A DNA stretch of 64,000 nt from Actinomyces sp. B33 (GCF_028437565.1 NZ_JAMRYR010000003.1:310001-374000); one strand, 5' to 3'. Shown: positions 49,809 to 59,000, counted from the first letter of the stretch. Notes: generated by a model not told the origin, from the letters alone. Numbers and translations: made by a program.

Positions 49809-51389
49809 TCACATACGCGCCAGCGGCGCGCAGGCGAGGACCTCGCGGGCGACGTCGACGTCGTTGTACGCGTGCTTGACGCCCTCGACCTCCTGATACC
49901 ACTCGGCGCCCTTGCCGGTGACGATCACCGTGTCCCCGGCCCCGGCGGCCAGGATCGCCTTGCGGACGGCGTCGCGCCTGGACGTGACGATCTCGACGAC
50001 CCCCTCGAGGCCGGGCCGCTGGCTCGCGACGCCGCGCATGAGCGCGTCCCGGATCCGCTGGGGGTCCTCGGTCCGCGGGTTCTCATCGGTCACCCACAGG
50101 ACGTCGGCTCCCCGGGCGGCGACCTGCGCCAGGTGCTCGCGCTTGGAGGCGTCCCGGTCCCCGTCGGTGCCGAAGACGATGACGAGGCGCCCGCGGGTCA
50201 GCTCCCGGGTCGAGCGCAGCGTCCACTCGAGGGCCTCGGGCGTGTGCGCGTAGTCGACGATGACGAGAGGCTCGTCACCGGGGGAGGGGTTGACCTTCTC
50301 CATGCGCCCGGGGATCTGGTCGGCGGCCTCGACGGCGCGGATCGCCTCGTCGACGTCCAATCCGATCTGGACGGCCGAGACGATCGCGAGCGCCGTGTTC
50401 TGGACGTTGACGTCGCCGAGGATCGGCATGGCCACCGGTCGGCCCTGCCCCCGCGGGTCGACGAGGGTGAACACGGTCCGGCCGATCGCCGGGTCCGGAT
50501 GCGTGTCGCGGACCATCCAGTCGGCCGGTTCATCGGTCAGCGCCGAAACGGTCGCCACCGGGATCCGGGACTCGACGGCCAGGCGGCGCCCCCACTCGTC
50601 GTCGACGCAGACGACGCCCCTGAGGGCGCGCTCGGGCGTGAACAGGCCCTTCTTCGCCTCGAAGTAGGTCTCCATATCCCCGTAGTAGTCGAGGTGATCG
50701 TGCTGGAGGTTGGTGAAGCCGACGACGTCGAGCACCGCCCCATCGATCCGGTGGAGGGACACCGCGTGCGAGGATGCCTCGACGACGGCCGCCCCCAGGC
50801 CCTTCTCGTCGGCCAACGCGAGGAAGCGCTGGACGACGGGGGCCTCGGCGGTGGTGCGGGACGAGAGGAAGGACAGGTCGCCGATGCGGGTCTCGATCGT
50901 CCCGCACAGCGCGGGGTCGGCGAAGCGGGCCCGCAGGGCCGCGCGCATGAGGTACGAGGTCGTCGTCTTGCCGTTCGTCCCCGTGACGCCCATCGTCGTC
51001 AGGCGCGACGCCGGATGCCGGTAGACGTTCGCGGAGATGACGGCCGCCGCCGCGCGCGGGTCGTCGACGACGACGACGGGCAGGCCCCCGGAGGCCGTGT
51101 GAGCCTCGCCGGCCCCGGCCTCGTCGGTGACGACGACGTTCGCCCCGGCCCGGCGGGCGGCCCCCGAGAAGCGGGCCCCGTGCCGGACGAGGCCGCCGAT
51201 GGCGACGAACGCCCACTCGTCGTCGCAGTCCTCGCTGGACACGGTCACGCCGCGGACGCTGACGGCCCCGGGGACCAGGGACTCGTCGGACCCGCTCGCG
51301 CCGATGAAACGTCGGACGCCGACGCCGTCGAGCGCGTCGACGAGGTCGATCAGGGGGACGGCTGGGCGGATGTCGACAACGGAAGCCAT
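49809..51389 (-). CDS. murE: UDP-N-acetylmuramyl-tripeptide synthetase (MurE-like Mur ligase)
   Basis: MurE adds the third amino acid of the peptidoglycan stem peptide. The 526-residue protein has the P-loop GVTGTNGKTTTSY, GTIETRIGD, and the C-terminal VIVDYAHTPEALE. The residue-3 selectivity motif reads ENPR, not the DNPR of diaminopimelate enzymes. Actinomyces-type walls often have lysine or ornithine there. It lies outside any visible division-cell-wall cluster. ATG 51389 lies 7 nt after TACAGT. Confidence 0.88.
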   Translation of the reverse strand: MASVVDIRPAVPLIDLVDALDGVGVRRFIGASGSDESLVPGAVSVRGVTVSSEDCDDEWAFVAIGGLVRHGARFSGAARRAGANVVVTDEAGAGEAHTASGGLPVVVVDDPRAAAAVISANVYRHPASRLTTMGVTGTNGKTTTSYLMRAALRARFADPALCGTIETRIGDLSFLSSRTTAEAPVVQRFLALADEKGLGAAVVEASSHAVSLHRIDGAVLDVVGFTNLQHDHLDYYGDMETYFEAKKGLFTPERALRGVVCVDDEWGRRLAVESRIPVATVSALTDEPADWMVRDTHPDPAIGRTVFTLVDPRGQGRPVAMPILGDVNVQNTALAIVSAVQIGLDVDEAIRAVEAADQIPGRMEKVNPSPGDEPLVIVDYAHTPEALEWTLRSTRELTRGRLVIVFGTDGDRDASKREHLAQVAARGADVLWVTDENPRTEDPQRIRDALMRGVASQRPGLEGVVEIVTSRRDAVRKAILAAGAGDTVIVTGKGAEWYQEVEGVKHAYNDVDVAREVLACAPLARM

Positions 51390-51402
51390 GGGCCCCACTG
51401 TA
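51387..51402 (-). promoter_or_regulatory. Leaderless promoter of murE
   Basis: TACAGT (51397-51402, minus strand) is 7 nt from the ATG. The 84-bp gap also carries the divergent pepN promoter. Confidence 0.5.
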
Positions 51403-51460
51403 ATGCGCCCGAGTCCGGGACCCGCTGGGGCGGACGGCGGGTGTCGACCACACCCGCTCG

Positions 51461-51476
51461 TAGACTCGTCGGCATG
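51461..51476 (+). promoter_or_regulatory. Leaderless promoter of pepN
   Basis: TAGACT (51461-51466) is 7 nt from the ATG at 51474. No ribosome-binding site is present. Confidence 0.6.
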
Positions 51477-54038
51477 CAGATCCTCACCCGCGCCGAGGCC
51501 CGCGAGCGCCGCGCCGACGTCGACGTCCACTCCGTCGACGTCCACGTCGACCTGAGCGGCGCCGCCGATGTCGACCGGCGCGCCTACCCCGTGACCTCCT
51601 CCTTCTCGATGACGTGCCGCTCGGGGAGGACCTTCGTCGACGTCGTCGGGGAGGTCGACTCCGTCCTCCTCGACGGATCCCCCCACGCCTTCGATCGGCA
51701 GGAGGACCGGGTCGAGATCGCCGGCCTACCCGGGGACCGCCCGTTCCGCCTCGACGTCGTCGCGAGCTGCCGCTATTCGCGCACCGGCGAGGGGCTCCAC
51801 CGCTACGTCGACCCCGAGGACGGGCGTGTCTACCTCTACACCCAGTTCGAGCCGAACGACGCCCACCGCGCCTGGCCCTGCTTCGACCAGCCCGACATCA
51901 AGCCCCGGTGGGCCGTCGACGTCATCGCCCCGGCCGATTGGACGGTCGCCTCCAACGGGGCGGAGCGCTCGCGAGAGGAGCGCCCCGACGGGACGGCGCT
52001 GACGTCCTTCACCCGGACGGGGCCCCTGTCGAGCTACATCACGGCGCTCGTCGCCGGCCCGTGGGAGGTCGTCGACGGCGGCCGGTGGAACGGCGGGGCC
52101 GGGGACGGCAGGACCGCCGACGTGCGCCTGCGCCTCCTATGCCGCCGGGCCCTGGCCCCCTACATGGACGCCGACGACATCCTCGCGGTGACCCGGGCGG
52201 GCCTCGACTTCTTCCACGCGCGCTACGGCACCACCTACCCGTGGGGGGACTACGACCAGGTGTTCGTCCCCGAGTACAACCTCGGGGCGATGGAGAACCC
52301 CGGGTGCGTGACCTTCAACGAGACCTACCTGTCCCGCGAGCGTCCGACCTTCGCCGAGCGCCAGCGGCGCGCGAACACGATCCTTCACGAGATGTGCCAC
52401 ATGTGGTTCGGCGACCTCGCGACCCCCGCGTGGTGGGACGACCTGTGGCTCAAGGAGTCCTTCGCCGAGAACCAGGGGACCGAGGCGGCCTCGACGGCCA
52501 CCGAGTACGCGGGGGAGTGGGCGTCCTTCGCCATCGGCCGCAAGGCCTGGGCCTACGAGCAGGACCAGTTGCCGACGACCCATCCGATCGCCGCCGACAT
52601 CCCCGATGTCGCCGCCGCCAAGACGAACTTCGACGGCATCACCTACGCCAAGGGCGCCGCCGTCCTGCGCCAGCTCGTCGCCTGGGTCGGCGAGGACGCG
52701 TTCTACGCGGCCGCGCGCCGCTACTTCGCCGAGCACGCGTGGGGGGCCACAGGGCTCGACGACCTCATCGGCGCCCTCGAGGCCGAGACGGGGCTGCCCC
52801 TGGACGGGTGGCGCCGCGCCTGGCTCGACACCACCGGGCCCTCCGTCCTCACCGCCTCCTGGACGCCCGGACCGGACGGCCAGGTCCGCGACTTCCGCAT
52901 CCGCCAGGAGCCCACCGACCCCGACCGGACCCTGCGCCCCCACCGCGTCGTCGTCTCCACGTGGGCGATGAGCGACGGGCGCCTGGAACGGACCGGGCGC
53001 TTCGACGTGCGCCTCGACGGCCCCGACGCACCCGTCGACCCCGACGGCCTCCTCGACCGGCCGGGCGCGACCGGGTCCCTCGATCTCGTCGTCGTCAACG
53101 ACGAGGACCGGACCTACGCCGTCGCCCGGCTCGACGAGCGCTCCGCCGACACGGCCCTCGCCTCGATCAGCGCCTGCGACGACCCCCTGACCCGCGCCGT
53201 CGTCTGGGCCTCCCTGTGGAACGGCGTGCGCGACGGGCTCCTCGACCCCGAGCGCTTCGCGGACGCCGCCATCGCCCACGCGCCGTACGAGACCGAGGGC
53301 GCGGTGCGCGACCGTCTCCTCGCCCTCGCCCACGAGGCCGTCTCCTCCTACCTGCCCGGCCCGAGGCGCGCGGCCCCGCGCGCCCGGATCCTGTCCGCCG
53401 CCCGCGACGCGGCCCAGTCCACGAGCGGCGACGAGCGGCGCGCGTGGACTCGCGCCCTCGTCCTCGAGTACCTGGCGACCGGCGACGCCCCGACGACCCC
53501 GCTCATCGAGTCCCTCGCCGACTCCGACGACCTCGACCTGGCCTGGCGCGCCCGGATCGCCCTGGCCGCCCACGGCCGGGCCGACGGGGCTCGCCTCGAC
53601 GCCTGGCTCGCCGCCGATCCGACGGGGGAGGCGAAGCGCCACCGCGCGCGGGCCCTCGCCGCCATCCCGACCGCTCCGGCGCGCGCCGCCGCATGGGAGG
53701 AGGTCCGCGCCGGCACCCTGTCCAACGATCTGATGACGGCCGTCCTCGCCGGGCTGGCCGACTCCTCGTGGGACGGCCCCGACGACCGGGGCCCCGCCCT
53801 CGACGAGATGAGGCGGTTCTGGGAGGAGCACTCGATCGGTTTGGGCATCCGCTACGTGCGCGGCGTCCTCGACCGGGGGCTCGACGTCGCCGACCCGGCG
53901 AGCGTCGAGGCGACCGCCGGCGCCCTGCGGCGCTGGCTCGACGGCAACGCCGACGCACCCGATCAGTTGACCCGCCTCGTCGTCGAGGCCCTCGACGGCT
54001 TCGAGCGGCGCATCCGCGTCCAGGATGCCGCCCGATGA
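51474..54038 (+). CDS. pepN: Aminopeptidase N (M1 family)
   Basis: This zinc metallopeptidase removes N-terminal residues from peptides. The 854-residue protein contains the exopeptidase motif GAMEN and the zinc site HEMCH (His 305, Glu 306, His 309), with the third ligand Glu 328 in LKESFAE. A C-terminal ERAP1-like helical domain follows. ATG 51474 is set by the -10 element and the start of homology. The same frame stays open far upstream, antisense to der and murE, but without coding meaning. It overlaps the next gene by ATGA. Confidence 0.95.
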   Translation: MQILTRAEARERRADVDVHSVDVHVDLSGAADVDRRAYPVTSSFSMTCRSGRTFVDVVGEVDSVLLDGSPHAFDRQEDRVEIAGLPGDRPFRLDVVASCRYSRTGEGLHRYVDPEDGRVYLYTQFEPNDAHRAWPCFDQPDIKPRWAVDVIAPADWTVASNGAERSREERPDGTALTSFTRTGPLSSYITALVAGPWEVVDGGRWNGGAGDGRTADVRLRLLCRRALAPYMDADDILAVTRAGLDFFHARYGTTYPWGDYDQVFVPEYNLGAMENPGCVTFNETYLSRERPTFAERQRRANTILHEMCHMWFGDLATPAWWDDLWLKESFAENQGTEAASTATEYAGEWASFAIGRKAWAYEQDQLPTTHPIAADIPDVAAAKTNFDGITYAKGAAVLRQLVAWVGEDAFYAAARRYFAEHAWGATGLDDLIGALEAETGLPLDGWRRAWLDTTGPSVLTASWTPGPDGQVRDFRIRQEPTDPDRTLRPHRVVVSTWAMSDGRLERTGRFDVRLDGPDAPVDPDGLLDRPGATGSLDLVVVNDEDRTYAVARLDERSADTALASISACDDPLTRAVVWASLWNGVRDGLLDPERFADAAIAHAPYETEGAVRDRLLALAHEAVSSYLPGPRRAAPRARILSAARDAAQSTSGDERRAWTRALVLEYLATGDAPTTPLIESLADSDDLDLAWRARIALAAHGRADGARLDAWLAADPTGEAKRHRARALAAIPTAPARAAAWEEVRAGTLSNDLMTAVLAGLADSSWDGPDDRGPALDEMRRFWEEHSIGLGIRYVRGVLDRGLDVADPASVEATAGALRRWLDGNADAPDQLTRLVVEALDGFERRIRVQDAAR

Positions 54039-54892
54039 CCGGGCCGGAGGACCCCCTCCACGGGCGGGGCGGGGGAGAAGGGGACGCGCCGCCCGCGTCC
54101 GATCCGGCGGCGTCCATGTCGCTGCTCACCCGGCTCCTGGCCAATCCTCTCGACACCGGATACACCAGCTACGAGGGGCCCGAGGCCGCCGACGGCCGAG
54201 AGCCGACGCGCCTCCTCGTCCTCCTGCTCGCCGCCCTCCTCGGCTTCACGTCGATCGTGGCCGTCCGCTCCCTGCGCGTGGCCGACCGGGCCGATGTGGT
54301 CGGCGAGCTCCTCGACCACGCGCAGTCCCAGCAGGCGCTCATCTCCTCCCTCGACGGCGACGTGCAGTCCCTGTCGACGAGGATCCGCGGCTACGACGCC
54401 GCGTCCGCCGCCTCCGTCTCCGACGACCCGGCGCTGGCCGTCGCCACGTCGACCGCCGAGGTCGCCGGCCCCGGACTCGTCGTCACCCTGAGCGACGGCA
54501 GCGACGCCGCGGTCCTCGCCCGCGGCCTGTCGGGCGCCGTGCGCGACCAGGACCTCAACGTCGTCGTCAACGCCCTGTGGTCCGCCGGCGCCGAGGCCAT
54601 CGCCGTCAACGGCGTGAGGATCGGGCCGGGGACCTTCATCCGCACCGCGGGCTCGGTGATGCTCATCGACATCGAGCCCATCCGCTCGCCCTACGAGGTC
54701 CAGGCGATCGGCGACGCCAACGCCCTGTCCGTCGCCCTCGTCAGGGGGGCGACCGGCGACTACCTGTCGAGCGCCCAATCGCTCACCGGAATGACCATGA
54801 CCACCGCGGGCTCGCGCGAGCTCGTCCTGGGGGCGAGGGACCCCCGGGCGACCCGCTACGCCGTCCCCGCCGACGCCCCATCAGGAGGCTGA
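54035..54892 (+). CDS. DUF881 family membrane protein (first copy)
   Basis: This 285-residue protein has one transmembrane helix near residues 58-78 and an extracytoplasmic region beginning with a short coiled coil. The DUF881 core is GPGLVVTLSDGSD and NALWSAGAEAIAVNGVRI. Function is unknown; the cluster DUF881-SbpA-DUF881-garA is conserved in actinobacteria. Its ATG overlaps the pepN stop. Confidence 0.9.
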   Translation: MTGPEDPLHGRGGGEGDAPPASDPAASMSLLTRLLANPLDTGYTSYEGPEAADGREPTRLLVLLLAALLGFTSIVAVRSLRVADRADVVGELLDHAQSQQALISSLDGDVQSLSTRIRGYDAASAASVSDDPALAVATSTAEVAGPGLVVTLSDGSDAAVLARGLSGAVRDQDLNVVVNALWSAGAEAIAVNGVRIGPGTFIRTAGSVMLIDIEPIRSPYEVQAIGDANALSVALVRGATGDYLSSAQSLTGMTMTTAGSRELVLGARDPRATRYAVPADAPSGG

Positions 54893-54893
54893 C

Positions 54894-55226
54894 GTGCTCG
54901 CCATCATCGGACTCGCCGTGGGCATCGCCCTCGGGTTCTTCTTCGACCCGACGGTCCCCGCCTGGCTCCAGCCCTTCCTGCCGGTCGGCGTCGTCGCCGG
55001 GCTCGACGCCCTCTTCGGCGCCGCCCGCGCCTGGCTCGAGGGGGCCTTCCACGACCGGGTGTTCGTCATGTCGTTCTTCTGGAACGTCGTCGTCGCCTGC
55101 CTCCTCGTCTTCCTCGGCCAGCAGCTCGGCGTCGGCTCGGCGATGACGACCGCCGTCGTCGTCGTCCTGGGCATCCGCATCTTCTCCAATACCGCGTCGA
55201 TCCGGCGCCTGATCTTCAAGGCCTGA
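54894..55226 (+). CDS. Small basic family protein (SbpA, DUF1290)
   Basis: This 110-residue membrane protein has three or four hydrophobic segments and the family features GIALGFFFDPTVP and FLPVGVVAGLDALFGAARA. The start is GTG, with AGGAGG 7 nt upstream. Its role is unknown; strict linkage with DUF881 proteins suggests a shared membrane complex. Confidence 0.92.
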   Translation: MLAIIGLAVGIALGFFFDPTVPAWLQPFLPVGVVAGLDALFGAARAWLEGAFHDRVFVMSFFWNVVVACLLVFLGQQLGVGSAMTTAVVVVLGIRIFSNTASIRRLIFKA

Positions 55227-55229
55227 CCC

Positions 55230-55985
55230 GTGGACGAATCTCCCCGCACGAGACGGTCCGACGACGCGCACGCCCGCCACTCCTTGCGCCGCCGGCTCAG
55301 GCGCGCGTTCTTCGCGGTCCCCCGCGGCTTCCACCTCCTCCTCGTCGTCATCACCCTGCTCCTGGGATTCGCCCTGGCGACCCAGGTCCGCGCCCAGCGC
55401 GCGGACCCCCTCGAGTCGCTGACCCAGGACGACCTCGTCGTCCTCCTCAACGAGCTCAACTCCCAGGAGGACGCGCTGCGCGCCGAGCGCGCCGAGCTCC
55501 AGTCCCAGCTCGCGGACTTGGAGGCCGCCGCCTCCGAGCAGGAGGCCGCGGCGGCGGCCGCAGACAAGGCGCGCACGCAGGCGCTCATCAATTCCGGACG
55601 GGTCGGCGTCCACGGCGAGGGGGTCGTCATGACGGTCGTCGACCCCCAGGGGGCGTTGACCTCCACTCCGTTCGTCATGACCCTCGGAGAGCTGCGCAAC
55701 GCCGGCGCGGAGGCCATCGAGCTCAACGGCGTGCGCCTGTCGGCCAGGTCCTCGTTCCTGTCCGACGATTCGGGGATCAGCGTCGACGGCACCCCGGTGT
55801 CGTCCCCCTACCAGTGGCGGGTCATCGGCGCCTCCCACACGATCGCCACCGCCTTGGAGATCCAGGCGGGGTCGGCCGCTCAGATGCGCGCCAAGGGAGC
55901 GCAGGTGACGATCGACGAGGAGTCGGACGTCGTGATCTCCTCGCTCGCCGAGCCGTTGACCCCACGGTACGCGACGGTCCGGTAG
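55230..55985 (+). CDS. DUF881 family membrane protein (second copy)
   Basis: This 251-residue protein starts at GTG and has a basic N-terminus, a single membrane helix (about 34-54) and a predicted coiled coil (LLNELNSQEDALRAERAEL). The DUF881 domain contains GEGVVMTVVDPQG and LRNAGAEAIELNGVRL. It is paralogous to the gene at 54035. Confidence 0.9.
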   Translation: MDESPRTRRSDDAHARHSLRRRLRRAFFAVPRGFHLLLVVITLLLGFALATQVRAQRADPLESLTQDDLVVLLNELNSQEDALRAERAELQSQLADLEAAASEQEAAAAAADKARTQALINSGRVGVHGEGVVMTVVDPQGALTSTPFVMTLGELRNAGAEAIELNGVRLSARSSFLSDDSGISVDGTPVSSPYQWRVIGASHTIATALEIQAGSAAQMRAKGAQVTIDEESDVVISSLAEPLTPRYATVR

Positions 55986-56047
55986 GCCCGTGGGCGTCGC
56001 CAGCGCCGACGATCGGCCGAGGTTGGGTCGGACGGGGCGTCAGCGCC

Positions 56048-56053
56048 TACACT
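56048..56053 (+). promoter_or_regulatory. -10 element of garA
   Basis: TACACT lies 44 nt before the garA ATG, giving a short leader with GGGAGGAG. Confidence 0.45.
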
Positions 56054-56097
56054 GATCCTCGTACGCACCCGTCAGTCGAACGCCCGGGAGGAGCAGG

Positions 56098-56526
56098 ATG
56101 GACGCCCAGCAGGATTTCGATCCGACGGCCACATCGATCTTCGGCATGAGTGGCGCCGATGAGGCCGATGCCCCTGTCGCCCTGTCGGCGCGCGACCGCG
56201 AGGCCGTGGAGGCGCTGCCCGCTGGGTCGGCTCTCCTCATCGTCCAGCGGGGCCCGAACACCGGCGCGCGCTTCCTCCTCGACCCGGAGGTGACGAACGC
56301 GGGGCGCTCGCCGAGGTCCGACATCTTCCTCGACGACGTCACGGTGTCGCGCAAGCACTGCCAGTTCCTCGCCGAGGACGGCGGCCACGTCGTCCGCGAT
56401 TCCGGATCGCTCAACGGCACCTACGTCAACCGGGAGCGGGTCGAGCAGGCGCGGCTCCAGGCCGGCGACGAGGTGCAGATCGGCAAGTACCGGCTGACCT
56501 ATCAACCCTCCCCGCGTCGGGCATGA
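56098..56526 (+). CDS. garA: FHA-domain regulator of the GarA/OdhI type
   Basis: This 142-residue protein has a C-terminal FHA domain with GRSPRSDIFLDDVTVSRKHC and DSGSLNGTYVN, the phosphothreonine-binding residues. The N-terminal PTATSIFG resembles the phospho-acceptor segment of GarA (ETTSVF). GarA/OdhI control 2-oxoglutarate dehydrogenase and glutamate metabolism under Ser/Thr kinase control. The exact ETTS motif is not conserved, so regulation may differ. It overlaps the next gene by 4 bp. Confidence 0.9.
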   Translation: MDAQQDFDPTATSIFGMSGADEADAPVALSARDREAVEALPAGSALLIVQRGPNTGARFLLDPEVTNAGRSPRSDIFLDDVTVSRKHCQFLAEDGGHVVRDSGSLNGTYVNRERVEQARLQAGDEVQIGKYRLTYQPSPRRA

Positions 56527-57284
56527 GTCTCGCCGTCGAGCTGGCCGACGAGGGGCGCGAGGCGGATGCGGGGCCGTGGCCCCGGGGCGTCTCGCGCGAC
56601 CCGGTGCTGTCCATCGGGCAGGTCGTCGACGATCTGAGGGCGGAGTTCCCGGCGATCACCTTGTCGAAGGTCCGTTTCCTGGAAGACAAGGGGCTCGTGT
56701 CGCCGGCGCGCACGGGCGCGGGGTATCGCAAGTACTCGCGGGCCGACGTCGAGCGCCTGCGCTACGTCCTCGTTCAGCAGCGGGACTCCTTCACCCCGTT
56801 GAGGGTCATCGGGGACCAGTTGCGGGCATTGGACGCCGGGCACGAGGTCGCCGCCGCCCGCGCGGCCCGGATCGTCGCCTCCGAGGGGAGGGTCGTGTCG
56901 GCCTCGCGCGAGTCGATCCCGGTGCGGGACCTGTGCGATCTGACGGGCGTCGACGTCGAGAAGATCGAGGAGTACGTGCGCCTGGGGATCATCGCCGCCG
57001 ATATCGGCGGTTACTTCCCGGCGCGGACGGTCCAGGTGGTCGGGCTCGTGGTCCAGCTCGAGGCGATGGGCTTCGACGCCCGTCAGCTGCGCTCGGTGCG
57101 CAACGGCGTCGAGCGCGTGGCGGACATCATCGATCAGACGGTGTCGTCTCAGGTCTCGCGCACGAGGTCGGGGGATCGGGAGAGGGCGTCCGCCCTGGCG
57201 GGCGAATCCGGGGAGGTCATGGCCCAGTTGCATCGGGAGATGCTGCGGGTGTCGCTGGCGCGTCTGGTCGGACACGCCGGATAG
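56523..57284 (+). CDS. MerR-family regulator (FtsR-like)
   Basis: This 253-residue protein has a MerR-type winged helix (LSIGQVVDDLRAEFPAITLSKVRFLEDKGLV, about 29-59). In Corynebacterium the homologue next to garA (FtsR) activates ftsZ. Its ATG overlaps the garA stop (ATGA). A palindrome, ACCTTC-N5-GAAGGT, just after the gene could be a binding site for it or for the next MerR protein. Confidence 0.85.
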   Translation: MSLAVELADEGREADAGPWPRGVSRDPVLSIGQVVDDLRAEFPAITLSKVRFLEDKGLVSPARTGAGYRKYSRADVERLRYVLVQQRDSFTPLRVIGDQLRALDAGHEVAAARAARIVASEGRVVSASRESIPVRDLCDLTGVDVEKIEEYVRLGIIAADIGGYFPARTVQVVGLVVQLEAMGFDARQLRSVRNGVERVADIIDQTVSSQVSRTRSGDRERASALAGESGEVMAQLHREMLRVSLARLVGHAG

Positions 57285-57289
57285 GTCTC

Positions 57290-57306
57290 ACCTTCTACTT
57301 GAAGGT
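57290..57306. promoter_or_regulatory. Palindromic candidate MerR operator
   Basis: The 17-bp inverted repeat ACCTTC-TACTT-GAAGGT lies 6 bp after the ftsR-like gene and 13 bp before a TAGAAT -10 of the next MerR gene. Size and spacing suit MerR-family operators. Confidence 0.5.
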
Positions 57307-57318
57307 CAGGCGCGCCGG

Positions 57319-57324
57319 TAGAAT
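57319..57324 (+). promoter_or_regulatory. -10 element of the second MerR gene
   Basis: TAGAAT lies 66 nt before the TTG start. TTGAAG upstream is only 14 bp away, a poor fit as -35, so the promoter may be activator-dependent. Confidence 0.45.
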
Positions 57325-57390
57325 CGTTGACCGGGGCCTCCGCCCCGCCTAGCGTGGGTCCATCGACATCGCACATCCGAGGAGCATCAG

Positions 57391-57948
57391 TTGAGCGCCG
57401 AACCTCTCGAAGCCGCCCCCCAGCGGCAGGCCATGCTGTTCGGCGATCCTCTGGAGGGGATCGACACCGACGAGGTCGGCTACCGCGGTCCGGTGGCGTG
57501 CGCCGCCGCGGGCATCACCTACCGCCAGCTCGACTACTGGGCCCGAACGGGCCTGCTCCAACCGTCGATCCGCGCCGCCCGGGGGTCGGGGTCGCAGCGG
57601 CTCTATTCCTTCCGCGACATCCTCGTCCTCAAGGTCGTCAAGAAGCTCCTCGACGCGGGGGTGTCCCTCCAGCAGGTGCGCATCGCGGTCGCCCAGCTCC
57701 AGAACAGGGGAGTGGACGACCTCTCGGCGATCACCCTGATGAGCGACGGCGCTTCCGTCTACGAGTGCACGTCGACCGATGAGGTGATCGATCTGCTCCA
57801 GGGCGGCCAGGGCGTTTTCGGCATCGCGGTGGGGCGGGTATGGCGCGAGGTCGAGGGGTCGTTGGCGGATCTTCCGGTCGAGCATTCGGAGGACCGCTTC
57901 GTCGATGAGCTCGCCGAGCGGCGCCGCAAGAGGCTGTCGGCCTCCTGA
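57391..57948 (+). CDS. MerR-family transcriptional regulator
   Basis: This 185-residue protein starts at TTG, with GAGGAG 6 nt upstream. The MerR helix-turn-helix reads GITYRQLDYWARTGLLQPSIR and is followed by LYSFRDILVLKVVKKLLDAG. The C-terminal domain has no metal-site cysteines. It lies after garA and ftsR as in other actinobacteria. The bifunctional-nuclease gene that often separates the two regulators is absent. Confidence 0.9.
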   Translation: MSAEPLEAAPQRQAMLFGDPLEGIDTDEVGYRGPVACAAAGITYRQLDYWARTGLLQPSIRAARGSGSQRLYSFRDILVLKVVKKLLDAGVSLQQVRIAVAQLQNRGVDDLSAITLMSDGASVYECTSTDEVIDLLQGGQGVFGIAVGRVWREVEGSLADLPVEHSEDRFVDELAERRRKRLSAS

Positions 57949-57956
57949 TTTTTCTT
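57930..57956 (+). terminator. Rho-independent terminator overlapping the MerR gene end
   Basis: GAGGC-TGTCG-GCCTC covers the final codons, then the TGA and a TTTTTCTT tract follow. This is one of the few classic terminators in the window. Confidence 0.7.
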
Positions 57957-58066
57957 CCCCGGCCGTTCCCGTTTTCCTCAGGGGAGGCCCAGGCGCGTCG
58001 TGATCCGTTCCTCCTGTGTTCCCATGGCGCGATCCTTTCGCGCGCCGAAGCGGGGGAGGGGCGGGG

Positions 58067-58888
58067 TCAGCCCGGGGTTCCGGGGCCGATGAGGGCAGGC
58101 TCGCGGTTGTCCACGCCGGGGGAGTCGTGCCGGGGCCGATCGGCGGCCCCGGGGTCGCCGAGGCTCCAGGCGATGACCGCTGCGGCGCCGAGCGCGAAGA
58201 AGACGATGCCGCCGACGGCGTCGAGGACGTAGTGGTTGCCGGTGGCGAGGATCACCCAGATGGTTGTCAGGGGGTGGAGGGCGAGGAGGAGTCGCTGGTA
58301 CCAGCGCTTCCAGACGAAGGCCCCGAGGGCGACGGCGACCCACACCGACCATCCCGTGTGCATCGACGGCATCGCCGCATAGGGGTTGGCGAGCTCGCCG
58401 AACATCTTCGAGTAGCCCGATCCGACGGTGGATCCGGTGGCGACGAGGTCGGCGTAGGGCCCGCCGGGCAGGAGGCGCGGCGGCGCGAGGGGATACGCCC
58501 AGTAGACGATCATCGCGCCGCCGGTCATGAGGAACAGGGCGTTGCGCGCCATCCGGTAGCGATCGGGACGGTGGATCCACAGCACGATCAGGGCGCCGAA
58601 GGTCATGAGGAAGAACGAGGAGGAGTAGAAGAGGCCGGCTGCGGCGCTCAGGTGGGGGCGGCCGGCGAGCCAGGTGTTGAGGCCGAGCTCGACGTCGATG
58701 CCGAGGGACTGTTCGAGGCGCAGGATCTGGCGCGCGTGGGAGAAGGCCCGCGAGGCGCTGGCGGGGGCGAGGTCGCAGAGCACGGAGTACATCAGGCAGC
58801 ACACGGCCACGAGAGCAGCCTCGGCTGCGGCTCCGCGCGAGAGGGCCTGTCGGCCGCTCCTGGGCGGTACCGCGGTCGCTGAGGTCAT
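58067..58888 (-). CDS. PAP2-superfamily integral membrane protein (inositol phosphotransferase-like)
   Basis: This 273-residue protein has about six membrane helices. The PAP2 signature appears as AMPSMHTGWSV and GNHYVLDAVGG, with catalytic histidines. The layout resembles the AUR1/inositolphosphotransferase branch rather than soluble phosphatases. A role in lipid headgroup transfer or phospholipid dephosphorylation is possible; the substrate is unknown. Confidence 0.85.
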   Translation of the reverse strand: MTSATAVPPRSGRQALSRGAAAEAALVAVCCLMYSVLCDLAPASASRAFSHARQILRLEQSLGIDVELGLNTWLAGRPHLSAAAGLFYSSSFFLMTFGALIVLWIHRPDRYRMARNALFLMTGGAMIVYWAYPLAPPRLLPGGPYADLVATGSTVGSGYSKMFGELANPYAAMPSMHTGWSVWVAVALGAFVWKRWYQRLLLALHPLTTIWVILATGNHYVLDAVGGIVFFALGAAAVIAWSLGDPGAADRPRHDSPGVDNREPALIGPGTPG

Positions 58889-59000
58889 GGGGGCTTCTCG
58901 TTCCTGTCGGGGATGCTCGATGATTCTATGCGCCCGGGAAACGGTCGAGGAGGAGTGGGGCTGTGGTTCAGGGCTCAGTCAGGGATCTCCCCACCCTCAT

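Noticed and set aside
48855-51473. Very long plus-strand open frame (873 codons) leading into pepN
   Set aside because: It is antisense to der and murE, whose motifs are complete. High GC removes stops from this frame; it contains no domain, and pepN has its own -10 and start at 51474.
57978-58025. Mini-gene encoding MGTQEERITTRLGLP on the minus strand
   Set aside because: It has a passable AAGGAT upstream, but 15 codons with no conservation evidence is too little; it may be only trailer of the PAP2 gene.
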